Origin: Alviniconcha marisindica
Taxonomy: Eukaryota > Mollusca > Gastropoda > Provannidae
DNA: 64,000 nucleotides
NCBI GenBank assembly: GCA_018857735.1
Contig: JABMCL010002628.1
Location: forward strand, 192,001 to 256,000
Direction: 5' to 3'
Positions 1-14,400 of the stretch are shown here, piece after piece. A program made the position numbers and the translations under genes. Below the pieces are notes generated by a model. It was not told the DNA's origin, searched no databases, and saw nothing but the letters and a program-made list of their open reading frames with translations. Position 1 is the stretch's first letter. Every line of letters begins with the position of its first letter.

Positions 1-1074
1 CCGACACATTACGCCGGCTGGTCTGAAGAAGAGAAACACTGATGTGCATTTCCCCTTCAGTTTCCAGCGAGCCAGAACAAGGACTCAAACCAAGTAAATC
101 TGTCAAACTGAGTATGGTGGTGGTTGTCTTATAGTTTGAGGTCACGGAGATGGAGTGTTCCCTCAGAACTGGTCTGAAAGTTTGGAGACTGACTGGCCTC
201 TGCCGAGCTGCACAGGAGATTGAAAGTTGAGGTGTTGCATGTTGGTCAGCGTTGGTTTATTCTAGTACCACTTGATGGTTCCCCACCCCTGTTTATTTTA
301 TTCTGCAACTATTCCTTTCTTTCTTTTTTTCTTCTTTTTTTTGGTATGCTAATAATAATATTATATATATGTGCTCCAGTTGTTGCAGTTTGCTTGAAAA
401 TTAACACAAAGGCAGACCACAGAAGGACTTGAATGCAGTGACTTTCAAACTGGATGACTTGGCAAAGAACTGCAGTGTCATGAGGCCAGTTCAATCCATT
501 TCTACGATAATGCCCATTCTGGCTGTTCATTCTGAATCACCCTAGCCCCCCACTCCATCCCCCAAAAGCTGTGTAATTCAAGGTCTTCTGTTGTCCGTTT
601 TTGGAGTACTGCAGCATGCCAGGATGAAAGCATTTGGCTGGATGACATATTGTATGATGAATTGTGCCATAATTAATTGTTTCAGACAGGAATATTGTCA
701 TTTTACAACTATTTAGCAATTGTATTCGTAGACATTGCATATGTGGCAACAAAACCACTCTCACTTTCTGACAGCAATGAGGTTGGTCTTGAGAAAAAAA
801 AATTGTAGGTTGATCATAGTGAAGTTTTAGTAGTAGAACCTGCTGGGAGTTTTTGCCAGCATCCATGGGGCATTGGTAAAGTGGTCTTTCAACATACATA
901 ATGGTGCATCTTTATGTAAATACCATACAAACTTTATGATTTTCTGACCAGCTGGATCCTGAAACAAAAGATATGTATGAAAGTGTTTTTATTCATTCAT
1001 AGAATTAGGTCCTTCTATGATGGGAAAATACTGTCACATTTTATTTGTTTTGCATCATCATTAATAAGTGTGCT

Positions 1075-1107
<33 letters not shown>
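1075..1107. repeat. Poly-G tract, 33 bases
   Basis: An uninterrupted run of 33 G on the plus strand. It is the longest pure G run in the window and could form G-quadruplex structure. Its exact length is likely to be unreliable in any assembly. Confidence 0.95.
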
Positions 1108-1108
<1 letters not shown>

Positions 1109-3464
1109 CATTGCTTGATAATGACATGTTAAAAGACAGCTTGCTGAAATATTCATACCATACACTGCCACATCACCTATGCGTCAAGTTCAGAGTCGGT
1201 GATTGGATTGTGTTACAGTATTTTCATGGCATAGTGTGTATGCAAATACATCTGTTTGTGGTATGTGAGTACATCATTTTTTGTGTGCATTTGTGTTCAT
1301 GATGAAGATGTTTATCTGCATTTGAAAGGACTTGTATACTGTTACTAATAGAGGTCAGGTGTTTGTGTAGCTGCCATATTCCATACCCGGCATGGACATT
1401 TTCACTGTTAAATGACCTTTATATTTGGAGATCTGATTCTCACATACCACAGTTGCAACTAAAATGCTGGACCCAGCTGAAAAAGGTGTTGTTGTTTTAT
1501 GTTGTTGTTTAACACAGGTTGATTTTAGTGTATATTGCTGCAGAGATGTTCTGTTTATGACTTTCTGATGCAGCGTCAGTACCTAAGAATAGACCTACAT
1601 GTACTACTTGAAACTTTTCAGGGTAAAGTGTTTCATTTGTTGTTGTTGTGATGTCTCTGTGTGGTTGACAGGATGATAAAATCCATATTTGGTGGTGTTT
1701 GCATATTAGGTACCCTTAGGTCACTAAGCCCCAGAAATAACACTATAATGGTGCTGATCTGCATTATTGCTGTTGTAGCCCAAATTCTGCCATTGTCCTG
1801 TGACAAAAGATAGGGCATTGCTGCTGCCATGTTTCAGATGTCTTTAAAATGTTTGGCCCTGCAACTGGATGGTGCTTGTGGTGTTTGGATGCTTGCTTGT
1901 GCTTGTGTATGCGTGCTTGTGTATATTGTGCTCGCACATGTGCATGAGTGGGTGTTGGAGGTGACATGATATACACAGACTAGGGTGTACATTACCATGT
2001 GTCTAGCATGTACAGACTGGAATCCAAATATGCTGCATGATTTATTTGATTTCAGGTGACATTTTTAGTTCTCATTTCATATCATCATTGCATATACATA
2101 TGTGTTGTAAATCATACATACATTTGCATTTTTTGTGCCCCCCTCTTCCCCACTGAGTCAGTGTGTGAACTTCAACACTGATGGATTTATTTTATTTTAT
2201 TTTAATCCATGTCAAAAATAATATGTCTTTGTAGTGATGAGTGTTAGCTGGGCCAGCCATCATTTGCAAAACCTGTATTTATTACCTGGACTGTCTTTAA
2301 GCAAAACCTTTTAGACTTTGCATTGCTCTTAACCTCTGTGGCCTGACTTCAAGGTCACAGTGGCTTTGGGTACACCAGAAATTCATTTGTTTCTCTACTT
2401 AATATTGAATGTCTTTATCCAGTCAAATTCAAACTGTTTGAGTGATATGTTCACAGAACACACCACATGCTTTGCCTTTCTTTTTGACTGGCTTGTAATT
2501 GACTTTTAGGAAGAAAGAAAAAAGTGGCTACAAATTGAACATTGCATGTTGATGCTCTTTTCTTGCTCTCTTTTAAGTTTTTTATTTCAGACACGAAACA
2601 AAATCTGTTACGAACACTTTAATTGTTTAAAGTATATCTGAATTGAGCATTACCCGTTAAAAAATATGCTAGTTTTTATGACCACAGCCCGCCACAGAGG
2701 AGTCTAAAAGAAGCTTGTATTTTCTTGCTGCGAATGAGTTATCAAAGCTTTGCTCTTGTGTTAAAATAGTGTGCTTATTTATATATATTGCTGTTGTGGT
2801 GCATTTGAATATTAAGGTGTAAATATACTCCCCATTTTGCCCCCCTTCCAAAAGTGTTTCACTGGGGACCTTTTTGTTCTGATCAGATTTGTGGAATACT
2901 GAATCCATCAAAATACTGTGAAAGTCAAATTTAGCATGTTGAATAGTTGAGTGATGCGGCAGTAAATTTTAGAAGATAGAATTTGCTGTAGTGTGGTGTC
3001 CTGCTTCCTCCTGGCAGTTGCTTTTAAATGCTTCTCTTGCCTTTCTTTGGAGTTAAATTTTTAGCATCCAAAGCACCCTGAGCATGCCTGCTACAAATGC
3101 TTTTTTATTTTTTTATTGTGATTTCTGGTCATGTTCATTATCACTAATACCAGCATCCACATTTGCATTCAAAACTCATGTGTCTTGTGTGTGATTGTTC
3201 TGATTTTTTAAAATTTTTTTGGTGATAACAGTTGACCCGAGTGAAAGCGGTCTTTCAGTTCTTTTTTCTTTCTTCTTCTTCATGTTGAGGAAGTCAAGTC
3301 ATTTGCCTCCAAAGCCTTTATAACTTAATTACTGAAGAGAAGATGCAGTCACTGTGTGTAGCAATAAAGAAACTGAGGCTGTTACTATCTTGTACCACTG
3401 TTACAGTTCTGACAAGGAAATACACATTTTTCTTCTTATCCTCCTTGCTTGACAGCAACCTGCA

Positions 3465-3530
3465 GTAAGTAAGTAAGTAATTTGGTGTTTTACGCCCAGT
3501 CAACCATTACGGTTATCTCAGGGCATTGCA
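3465..3530 (+). repeat. Interspersed repeat fragment (GTAA-tailed, SINE-like)
   Basis: A short (GTAA) run is followed by a segment with the core TTTTACGCCCAGTCAACC. A related copy occurs near 55097-55160, also after a short GTAA run. Distantly similar text (gtgcttaacgtccacagaa) occurs at 17130-17280, 37030-37215 and 52206-52315, so this is probably part of one dispersed family. No coding capacity is seen. Class assignment is tentative. Confidence 0.5.
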
Positions 3531-4919
3531 ACCTGCAGAGACTGGGTGATCTGCAACGCATCTTCAGAGTTAAGCAACATAATGAATTGACATGATTCTA
3601 TAATGCTGGATGACGCACATGTACCAACCAAAACAACACAAATGTCAAGGAGAAAACTCCAAGAAAACCAAACCAAACAAGAAACATAACAGAGCTGGGG
3701 ACTCTGAACATACGTTTGACAACATCATTAAGGTGCGTGCACTTAGAGCGACAATGGTTAGAGACACCAAAGGTTGACTTCTTCAGTTCATCGTCCATGT
3801 GCAGTGTGTCAAACGTCTGATCAGTTTGAACTACCAAACAATATTGCATTGCATGGTCTGAAGGTTCAGGCCCTTGGAAGATGATGTATAATTTTCTCCC
3901 GGCCGTCACCTCCCAGACCTTCCTGAATTGCTGTAGTCATTGGGATCACCAAATGTAAACACTCTGATCACTCTGCAGTATTAGCACTAAAATAAATGCA
4001 AACAAATGCTCCTTTCTTAGCCTGTCACTGCCATAAGCAAAATTCCTGCCTGTATTAGTACCACAAGCAAAATTCCTGCCTGTATTAGTACCACCACCTA
4101 AATTCCTGCTTGTATTAGTACTGCACACTAAAGTTCACAGAGCTGAGAATTTCACTCCTAACCTGCATTCCATTTATTTCCAACTGGCTGCCATTGTCAG
4201 CACCCCCCTGCTCTGTCATTGACCCGAGCTTAGACAAAGATCTTGTCCCAGATGCCTTTATCTGCTTGGCTTATTTGTCCAGTCTTCATCTATTTCCATG
4301 AACCCCTTTAGTTTCGGCAACAAGTCATCAAATTGTTCTCGACTAATTTATGCAAATTTACTTAGTACTGCAGTTCTAAGCATGGATAATTAATACATTT
4401 GTGTTAACAATGTGAATGCTGGATCATCTGAATATGGGCATGGGTTCGAGCCTATTAATACAGCTTTCGTTTTGCCAGGTGTAGTCACGTGCAGTCTGAT
4501 TCACCTGATCAGCAGTATTCTCAATTTGTCTCCAGCAAGTTTACTTTCCCCATTTTGATTTGGATACCGTTCTCATCATTTATTGGCACCTTACTTCCTT
4601 GGCAGCACATCTCAGATGTAACCTTATGTTGATGTAGGTGTGTGCAGGTGGGATTGGGACGAAGAGGAAAATGGTTCGAATCAAAAGACCCCTCCGATCT
4701 TGCCGATCATCTTACTTCTCACCAGTTCGAGTCCTTCGTTCCCGGGGTTCAGCCAGCGCTCACTCTCCTTCTTCAGTTCGTTAAAAAAAATTTAAATTTT
4801 ATGTATGACTCGTGGTTGCATGCGAACTGGAAGCTTTGTGCAATGTGTGTTTGTTGTCCTTGTTTACTATACTGCCACCTCCCACTCCACCCCTTTTCCA
4901 ATTAATTGAAACAAGAATG

Positions 4920-5012
4920 ACTGCTAGTGTTCTAGAACAAGATCCAAACACATGAAAGGTTCAAAAGAAAGCTATTTATTAGGACAAAACACATGTGTTT
5001 GGACCTTTTACA
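4920..5012 (+). repeat. Interspersed repeat MITE-1, copy 1
   Basis: Begins with a segment like tgctagtgttctagaacaag and then runs through ATCCAAACACAT, GGTTCAAAAGAA and CTATTTATTAGGACAAAAC. The same ordered blocks occur near 31222-31305 (inverted), 38262-38445, 50755-50885 and 63660-63850. The copy is truncated after the first arm and ends in a short inverted ATGTGTTTGGACC, which suggests an internally deleted hairpin element. Confidence 0.65.
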
Positions 5013-5689
5013 ATTGATTTGGCATTATTCTTTCATCCTAGCTGATTTAAGTTCTCGTATTGTGTGCATGGTTTGGTGTTTGAGTTCATAGTTCCCCATC
5101 ATCTGATGCTGCTCATCTCCATCTCCATGTCTGCCCCCCCCCCCCCCCCCATTCTTGAGGTTATCACTGTAAAATGTCATTGTTGCTGTACTGGCCAGAA
5201 TTAATGCAGCACCTTTTTTTGTGACAGATAGGATCTGGTAGAGGTAACTTTGGAGAAGGGGGTCTTGATTGTGTGTTTACTTTGCATTCACTTGCTATAC
5301 ATACATAACTGTGATGACTAAAAGTTTAATAATGGATAGCCTTTCTGCAGGGAACGTGGTGATAGCTCCCAGTTATTGTTAGCATGGGCACTGTCATGCA
5401 ATGAACTGGAACAGTGATTTTTTAATACTTTGCATAGGAAGTCTGAACACTTGTAACTCCATCCCATTATATTTCTGTAGATGAGATCCAAATAATCCCA
5501 GAAAAACCAAGGTTATAATTACACCGAGTTTCAAAGAGCATGTTAACAGTATGCAGGCATGGGAATTGATCCAAAGGAAAAACTGAAATCTAAGGGGGGT
5601 CTGGGGGCATGCTTCCCCTAACCCAAGGACCAGGTGAAGGCCCCCACACTTCAAGACTTCAAATGACTGATCGCCACCACAAGCTCCAT

Positions 5690-5950
5690 TTAACTTGAGC
5701 GCACACTCCCATCTTGTCGCATCAAAACCAAAGGTTAGGCCCTGTGACGTATAAAATCAATAACTGCAATACCATGAAGCCACATAGTTCTGGAGCTGTG
5801 TGAGAGTCGAGGTGGCCGTCCTGGGCTGTCTGTCCTAACGAGCCTTCTGGTTTCCATGTACATAAAGCTATATTGAACCATGCTTCAGCATTGGTCTCAG
5901 CTTGTCCCTAATATGTCAGCTGACATCTGAGGACATTAAGCAACACTACC
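5690..5950 (-). repeat. Interspersed repeat family C, copy 1
   Basis: Contains CTGTCTGTCCTAACGAGCC, then AGCTATATTGAACCATGC and TCAGCTGACATCTGAGGAC. The reverse complement of these blocks, in the same order, is present at 37033-37215 inside IPO9 intron 19. A partial related copy is at 52206-52315. No protein-coding content is seen. Confidence 0.6.
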
Positions 5951-7350
5951 TACCTATCATGAAGCCGTGCGGTGATGCATTCCAGGCTTCTTTATCTCCT
6001 CGCTTCAAGCTCAACTGGTCTTCCTTCTTTTGTAAAGTGACCTTCATTGAGTATGCACTGTTTGGGGTTGCGCAGCAGTTTTTTTTTTTTTTTTTTTTTT
6101 TTAAACCGCATGTACAAACAAACCGAGTTTCGAGTGCCCCACCAGCTTTTCATGTCTGTGACTGACTAGACCAGTCTGGCTACTGTTTACTGATACCCAC
6201 TCCCATTTATTGGCACGGCCAGTCGTCAAACCTTTTGCCATGGTTTTAAACTCGTGACCAATATGGTGAATCTTTCACTTTCAGAACTTTCGGAACATTA
6301 ACTTTTTTCAGCTAAAACATGGCGTAGAAGTGTGTAGGAATAACTGCATTCAAGCCTAATGCCTGCCTGCGAGAGTAACAGTAGCGGCTGTGTTCACAAT
6401 TAAGCGACTAATACAGGCTATAGCTGCGTGTGAATGCGGACAATTCCCATGCCTGAGTGTGAGAAAAAGCCAGTGTTGAAATTTTGTCAGATCAGAAAAC
6501 ACATCAGTTATGACATGAATACTTGCAAAAGTGAATTAACGATGGTATGTTCACAGTCCAGAGGATGTAATTAATAATCACACAAAGTTTGAACCTAATT
6601 TGATAAACACATGAAATTTTTAGTTATAACTGTAGTGACCTTGAAATAAGGCCATGATCACTGAAAGTGGCATAAACAGATAAAACATTTTCAACAGTAC
6701 CATCATGCGGAGTTTGAGTTGACATTTGGTATGTTTATGGTGTCCAATAAAATCACATTGAATTTGTTGACATGCTGGACATGGAGTACGTCATGATGAA
6801 TGTTTAGCCGTTTCCATTTTTTATGCGAACCTTTTTATAAACACTGTCCATAAAAACAAGTCCAGTTAGCAATATACCTTAGGAAAAATTGTCTATGCTC
6901 CAGTTAATGTCAATTTCTTGCAGAATCTCTACCAAGGCTTATCATGATGCTGTATAAATCATGTGCCAGTTTGCTTTTAGTCTCAAATGCTGCAGAGGTC
7001 TGCAGATCACACTTGTCCTTTCTTCCATTTATTTTGTGTATGATGCGGTGATGTAATGCATTCTGTGTTTGTTTTGTGAATAGCATTTTGAACAAAATAA
7101 GACTTTGCTGCACACAGCTTCACTCCTTTGTAATTATGAAAAGAAAGGCGATCAAAGATAGTTAACAATGGCCAATATCAAACTGTGCAGTTTTTACGTG
7201 TGTGATGTGAATGTTCCTGTTCAAAAGGCAGCCAATGTTTGTTCTCATTTTTTCTTTGGTGAAATTTAATTCTGTGTGAACAGTTTTGAGTTTGTTACGT
7301 TGAAAGAATTTGATGTAAATTTGCCTATGCATAATTGATTAAAAAATGAA

Positions 7351-7356
7351 AATAAA
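7351..7356 (+). promoter_or_regulatory. Candidate poly(A) signal AATAAA for an upstream plus-strand gene
   Basis: A canonical AATAAA is followed within about 40 bases by GT-rich sequence. It lies where the T-rich plus-strand character fades and before the RPN1 3' end. The upstream gene itself is outside the window, so the assignment is only positional. Confidence 0.3.
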
Positions 7357-7899
7357 AGCAAGCATTATGTTGAATTTGACTGGTCTTTGTCAAATTAGTT
7401 TTGAATGAGTGATGGTGTATGTGCAGGTGACCAGAACCCATTCAATTCAGCTGCACACCATGATTTTTCAATGCCTACAACCACTCAGACACTCATTGGA
7501 CGGTTATGATATTCACTTGGTATTGGTTATCACTGTGCGCATGTCCTGGTCACTAGTTCACAAATGCAGTTTACTTATTTTGCTGAGATGGCAGAACAAC
7601 TCCAGCAAGTCTTCAAAAAATGAATTCCACTTGTACCATGTCTTTATATTTGTATTAATCTGGCCAAATATATACCAGTAAACATACTTTTGTGCGTAAA
7701 CCCAGTCCTATATTGAAACTTTACTTAGTAAAGAGCTGGACTGGTACTTGAAACTTTTAGGAAAAATGTAACTTGTAAAAAGTTGTATACTTTTGTGTTG
7801 AAATTTTATACACTGATCACAACTGCTTCAAAGGAGCTACCACTGATGGCAGTATTCATTGTGTCGTGGCATACCTTTTCAGAAAGAAGAGATTAATCA

Positions 7900-8486
7900 A
7901 CTATTTTATGCTCAAATACAAAGAAGTGCTCTTGTCAGCAATTTTAATGTATGCTCTGTTAAAAAATAATAATAAAGTAACAAAAAGCAGACAAACAAAA
8001 CAATCCCCTCCCCAAAAGGAATGGGAAGATTATTCATACAAATATCAAAGGCAAGTCTTGAAAACTAATATTTTGTAGTTATTTAATCAAGAAAACAACA
8101 AATGAAAGAATGATTCAAGTGCTACTTTCCACATACATCACTGGTACAGAGCAAAATACAAACAACAAGCTTCATTTGCACAGGTGTATAGTGATTACTC
8201 CTTGCTTCAGAACATGTCAGTTTCCCTTTCGGTCATGCATTCCCACACATCTGCATATTCATCCACATAGCAGTGATGCAGCATACTGTTCCAAAAACCA
8301 GTACCAATCTGTTAAAGAAATGTCAATCTAACTCAACCGCCAGTAAGAAATAAATTTCCACATATTAACTATCAATCACCAACAGCCTGCTAATCACACT
8401 TATCTTTCACACCTCGACCTGTTATAAAGCTTGACAAAAAGCGTAACAGTAACAACAAATTTTAGAACTTGGGACAATATCAGAAT
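7900..8486 (-). other. RPN1: Probable RPN1 3' UTR
   Basis: This lies directly downstream of the RPN1 stop codon in the minus direction. On the minus strand ATTAAA variants occur at 8082-8087 and 7943-7948, either of which could direct polyadenylation. The real end is not determinable from sequence alone. Confidence 0.35.
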
Positions 8487-11400
8487 TTACAGTGTAGCTC
8501 TCAGAGCCTCCATTTTCTGGTAGATATCCTCGCGCTTGTTGTTGACACCAGTCTCACTGTCGAGATACTGCTGGCGGTTGATTTTGCCAGCCACCAGTTT
8601 CTCAGCCAAGGTGATGGCCAGGTTGATCTGATCCTTGTACTGCCCATCCAGACGTTGCAGCTCAGACACCTGTGACATAAGTTCAAGGCAGGTATGGACA
8701 TGCACATTTTACAGGGACAAGTTGCATGAAAAGTGTTTCACACACTTTGCTGAGCCACAAATACTGATGATGGGCAACTGTAAGGTTAACCTGCCAAGGC
8801 TACTAATCAGTTTGTAAATTTGGTAGGACTTATGCAAAGTTTTGCAAGGATGTTTTTTCTGTCGACATGCTGCTCCTCTATCGAAAAAATTCTGTCTCCT
8901 GGCAGAAAAATCTGATGTCTGCTGATCAGAGCATGTAGTCACCAACCCATGCATATTTTAACTTGTGCACACACTCAAAAACTACCTTCTCAGCGATGTC
9001 GGTGCCCTCAGCCTTGAGCTGCTGCTGGAGGGTCTGTATCTGAGTGGTGAGCTGGCGGTAGTCAGCGTCCACCTTCTTGCGGCTGGCACCAAAGGCGTTG
9101 GTGTCCTTGCTGGTCTTGAAGCGGTTGATGGCATCATCGTAGCTCTGGTACAGGGCACTGCGACGGTCCTGAGTGCTCTGAACCTCCTCCACAAAGCTTG
9201 CCACACGCATGCGGCTCTCCTTTGCTTCATCCTGAAAGTGTGCGGAGATTGTGTTAGTTCTCAGATCTTAACGTCCTGTCAGCTGCACAGGGTCACCTCG
9301 GGATGGATGTGTGTAAAAGCACACATGGACAGGTCAGTGTGGTAAATCTACTCCCCCGATACAAATAGATTTCAAAAGAAAGATGGTGCACCTGGAGGGG
9401 GGGGGGGGGGGGGGGTAGGTACATTGCCTGAAATAGTTGATGGCTCAAACTTATAAAGTTCCACATCAAAATTAAAAAGTCTTTGAGTTCAGTAAACACT
9501 GGCTGTACTTACATGCTCAAACACACACCAAGAAACATACATATTCAAATGCATGACTCTTGTTAACACTGACCTTGTAAATACCACAGGCTCTATCCTT
9601 CCCCAAATCCCAAACTGAAGAGCCAAACGGTTCATTATAACACACAGTAACTTAACACGTGAACAGCCTTACCTTGGTGATGGAGAAGTCCAGACGAACA
9701 TAGATGATGACAGCAACAAAGAGCAGGAAGAAGGCACCCACCACCAGGAAAGGTTCCTGCAGCAGCCTCATGCGCTGGAACGTGTAGTGAACCTGAGAAG
9801 AAAAACAATGCACCATCCATCACACTGAAACATCAATGAAAACTTCAGCCTGCAAACTACACAGGCATACTGAAACAGATTTAAAGCTCTCCTGCAGGTT
9901 TGCACATTAGTGCACTACAAATACCAAGTTCCATGAGATTCCCTCCTCAGCAGCAGCACCCCCCCCCCCTTCCTTCCCCCCATTGGTCCCAGTTCAATCT
10001 TCTGAACCCAGGTTATATCAACTGTGTGTTTCTGGACTGTTACAGAACACCTGATGTACATTAACAGTTTTTGCAGACCTGTAATTGTAAAGTAAAGGCT
10101 GAGAAGTGGCCCCTATTTCGAGGCAAATTAATGTTTGCTCCAAGAAAGACAAACCCAGTTAATACTCCAGACCCCCAAGTAAACAATGGCTGACCTCAAA
10201 GTCCTGGATGTGCTGCTCCACCAGGTTGAACTTGCGCAGCACCACCACAGGGCGACCTGAGGTGTCCAGGTAGGTGAAGTGAACATCATCGGCCTCCCGT
10301 TTCACCTCAAACGGAGTACGCACTTCAATGTCCCTGTGAACAATCATCAATCATCAAAACGTGGAACAGGAAAATTGTGGCCTTGATAAAAACCAAAAGG
10401 GCTGTGGGAAGTGGTCATAAAAGTAGTAAGTGACGGTCATAAAAGAAGTAACATTCTTTGACTTTCAATCATCAACATAATTATTTTAGGTATACGGCAA
10501 CAAAATAACACATTTTGCAGCAAAACTCTGGTAGCAAGAACCCTGGAGTGTGAATTAATGAACCGATCTCCTAATTTTTACAGAAACATTACATCAATCA
10601 CAATGTTCCAAAAATAAAGATCTCAAGAAAAAGGAAAAACTTGGTCAAAGTAATTATGAAAGTCAAGATCATAAATCATGCTTACTTGGAACCTTCTGGC
10701 AGGATGACTTTAACAACAGCTTCATCAACAACCATGTCGTCATACACATGGTCCACAAAGCGCATCTTCAGAGCATAGTTGTCACCTAAAAGAACATGGA
10801 TTATTCTATTTTTTGGGGCTCAAATCACTCATTCCTGTTATCAAATATTCAAGATTACTTTATTATCTCATCAGAGAAATTAAATGTGTGACTGAACATT
10901 AACCACATCACAGTACACAATAACACATACTGCAATAACACATACTGTATATTTTAAAACTCAAAGAACAGTTTTTGAAAAATTAGGTAATATAAAAAGT
11001 CACATATTAAACAAACTAGTAAGGGTGTATTGCCGTAATACATTTACACACACACAGCTCTGATGTTTATATGGATTTATCTGTTCAGAAACGCTACTGA
11101 CTGCAGTACAAAACTTTGTTTTGTTTTCAATGTATTAGATTTCAGTATGCGAAATCATCTATCAGATGGAAGAAGCTCATAATATTTAGGAAGGACATGG
11201 CTGTTGTCATCCACAATCACCCTAGCCTTCCGTACCACATGACATTCACACAGCTGACTTAAGCCTGCTTGTCTTTCACCCACATTCTTGCCACACACAT
11301 TCCTACACAAATATGTCTGCCCAGGATATCTTCCAAAACAGACTGGATTGGAAGAAGTTTTGAACCTGATATAAAAGGGTGAGAAGAGTGGTGTGGTGCG

Positions 11401-14400
11401 GGGGGTGGGCAGGTGTGGGGGCAAGGCAGAGTTCTAACCTTTGTTGTAAAGGTACTCGTAGCTGGGAACATTGTAGCCCAGGAAGTAGCGTGTCTTCCAG
11501 CCACCAAAGAGTGGGAAGCGTGGCCTCAGCTCAATGTCAACAGCGTCATCCAGTTCACGCATGTGGCTGGTGGAGATGTTGCCGATTTCATCCCTGTAGT
11601 AAACATCTCTGGCAGAGGCTGGCAGGGAGGTCTGGAATCACAAGGAGCAGGATGTCGTTATGAAAACTTAATCTCATTGCATTTACTGCACAATTTAACA
11701 CCAAGCACATGAAGATTACATGTCCAACTCCTATCTGTCACATGACTTGTTTTTCTCAGTTTGTGAATAGCACTTACCTGTTTTCAAAAATGCATGGTCT
11801 AATATATGCACCGGACAGCCACATCACTGATTCAGAACAAGATTAACCAGATGATTACAGAATATCTCAGCCCTACAGATTTCTTCACTCCAAGAAGCTG
11901 CAATTTTTTTATATCACACCTTGAAGGACTTGACAGAGGAAACCCCATCCTGACTCCTCTGGTAGTCAAAGCGGGAGAAGGAGCCTTTGAGGGTGGCGCC
12001 AGAATGGCGGATGTCCACATGCTCCTCAATGGCAATGTTGCCCCAGTGTGACACCTCTACCACACGCTCCAGGTTGGTCACTGTAAGGAATGGGGAGTTG
12101 TTCTCCTCGTGCACTTTCAGAGCACCCTGCAACATCCAATTATCAACCTGACAAGACACAAGTCACATGCACTCTCCCATCTTGGTGGTTGGACTAGCGG
12201 GTAAAAGGAACCTGTATGCATCTATTAGTATTACTGACTCAAGTAAATCATAAAAACCCTACAACTTAAATCACAACAGTGCTGTTTGCACTTAAATAAA
12301 ACATGCCCTTGGTAAGCTTGGCGGTCATGCTGTTAACACAAATCTGGCAGGTGTCTTACTGTTACACTTCAATTCAAATTGTCAAGTAAATGGCAACACA
12401 AAGAAAACTGCACAAATGACAAAACAAATTGCAGTCTGACTTTGTTTTATCACTTCCCCTTCGTGTTACCAAATGTAGAATGGCTGTTTCCTTTTCCACA
12501 AAGGAATTCCAACCAAGAGAAAAATGACAACGAATGAATATGATGGCTGACCCAAGGCAATGGAAGCAACAGTCAATTGTCATTGGGAAAAAATCTTTTG
12601 TTAAAGTAGGTGAATGAGGACACAGCAAGTGGATGATGAGAGTGGTAATGGAGAATAAAGTTAAATGGAGTAAGGACTGGAAATAAAAGTATTAAAACAT
12701 GGGCTCTTCATATCTTTACCACTGTCCAGTAGACACGAATATAAAGAAACAGGTGCTAGTTTGTCTTATTTTAGTGCCAGTACTGAGGAGAATGTAATTC
12801 ACTAATTGTGGTACAGTCTTTAGTTTCAGCTGTTAATACAATAATATCTCATCAAGATCTATGAGGATGAAGTTGGGAGGGAGAGGGGCTTTACATTAAA
12901 GTCAAATATAATGACCAGACATACAAATACAATGATACATGTACAGTAGTCATTACTTAAGTGTAAGTTTAGAACAAGCACATTAATATTATTTTATATT
13001 ATTGTTACTGCTAGCTCACAATTTACAAACATTTCAAAGCAAAATGGAAGCATCATTAAGATAACTCTGCAACACACCCTCATACCCACCCCATGGTGCT
13101 AAAAATATATTAACTGCAACCTATGGTAAACAATACCTACCTCAGAAAATGCAGGTTTCTCGTCATAAGGACCATAGCTGATGACGTTTTCTGATAATGA
13201 CACAGGCTTCGTTTTTGTGTAAGACTCCAATGTTGTTGAAGACGTTGTGACAGAGGTTTTCTGAGACAACGTTTTGTACGGTGAGTAGAAGTACAGGTTG
13301 CCCTCGAAGACGACATACTGCTTCTCTGCCTGTGTGATCTGTGAGGGATAGGGAGTCAAAGCGTGTGCAAATGCTGCTTCCACATCCACTGTAATAGTTT
13401 TGCCAGCATCCAAGCCAGATGGAAGTTGGACTCTGTAAAACTCTTTGTCACTGCACACATATATATATATAGCAAAACAAAATTAAATCATTATTTTACT
13501 GGTCTTTGTAGCAGCATGATCCAACTAAACTGTAGGGGAAAAACATACATAAAACTGTGAATTTCTTATTTGTTTTGATTTCACTATTGTGTGAGTTTTC
13601 AGTATCAACTCATAAAACACTTTAGTTTTATCTCTAAAACAAAATTGCTCAAGGCCACTTTTCATTCTAAACAGTTTCCCTTGCTTAAAACAAAATATTT
13701 AAAAAAATTAAGTAATGTCCCTGAGAAAATGTAACCACCACCCCATGTTTCCTGGTCTACTATGTCTTGTCATGCAGTACTAAGAAATGGCTAAACAAAA
13801 ATGTTTAATGACAATATATGCATTTATTGTTACAATGTTAGCAACATTCAGAGCCCTTAAAGAACAAGTCCAAGGTTTGGGGTGATTTTTGACACGATTT
13901 CTGTTAAAGTTTGCTGAGAACAATGATGTAGGTGAAATTGTTCTGAGGGTTATAAATTCACGAAAACTGGCATTTTCTGTCATACTGAAAGCGTCGCCAT
14001 GACGCTGAAAATCATGTGCACATATGCGCACTACGTCACTCTGGGGAGTCGCTGCAAAATGGCTAGTAGCCACAGGGTAACCGACTTGGAAAAAATTCCA
14101 GTTCTAATCTCCAAGGATGAAGCTCCAATGCCATTGTCAGTAGTTGGGCCTTTGTTTATTTCCTCCTTGTTATTTCTCGAGCCTTGTTAGGTGCGTGGCA
14201 TTTCAGTCTTTTTCGTTCTGTTTACTCTAGCTTTCACAACAGGCTAGACCTCATCAGGGAGCCTGCCTTTTATTGGGTGTTTTATTTTATTTTCCCAATT
14301 TATCCTTGTTTGTTTCATCACATATAAAAATGAAAAAGTTTGTTCGTTCTAGTTCAATAGACTAGCAATTTCATGGCCTCCCTGGGTTAGGATTAGTTAC

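Larger units (their letters stand above)
1..7400. other. Non-coding region, possible 3' UTR of an upstream plus-strand gene
   Basis: No exon with recognisable protein similarity was found on either strand. The plus strand is visibly T-rich, as are the sense strands of the introns and 3' region of IPO9, which fits transcription in the plus direction. An open stretch from base 2 to about 100 ends in a stop and could be the last codons of a gene entering from the left, but it is too short to name. The region holds a 33-base G run, a 17-base C run, a T run near 6080-6101 and fragments of interspersed repeats listed separately. A candidate poly(A) signal at 7351 could end this transcript. This is inference; no splice evidence supports it. 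Confidence 0.35.

Noticed and set aside
8965..9345. 126-codon plus-strand ORF
   Set aside because: It is antisense to RPN1 exon 9, whose minus-strand frame gives clear ribophorin I sequence.
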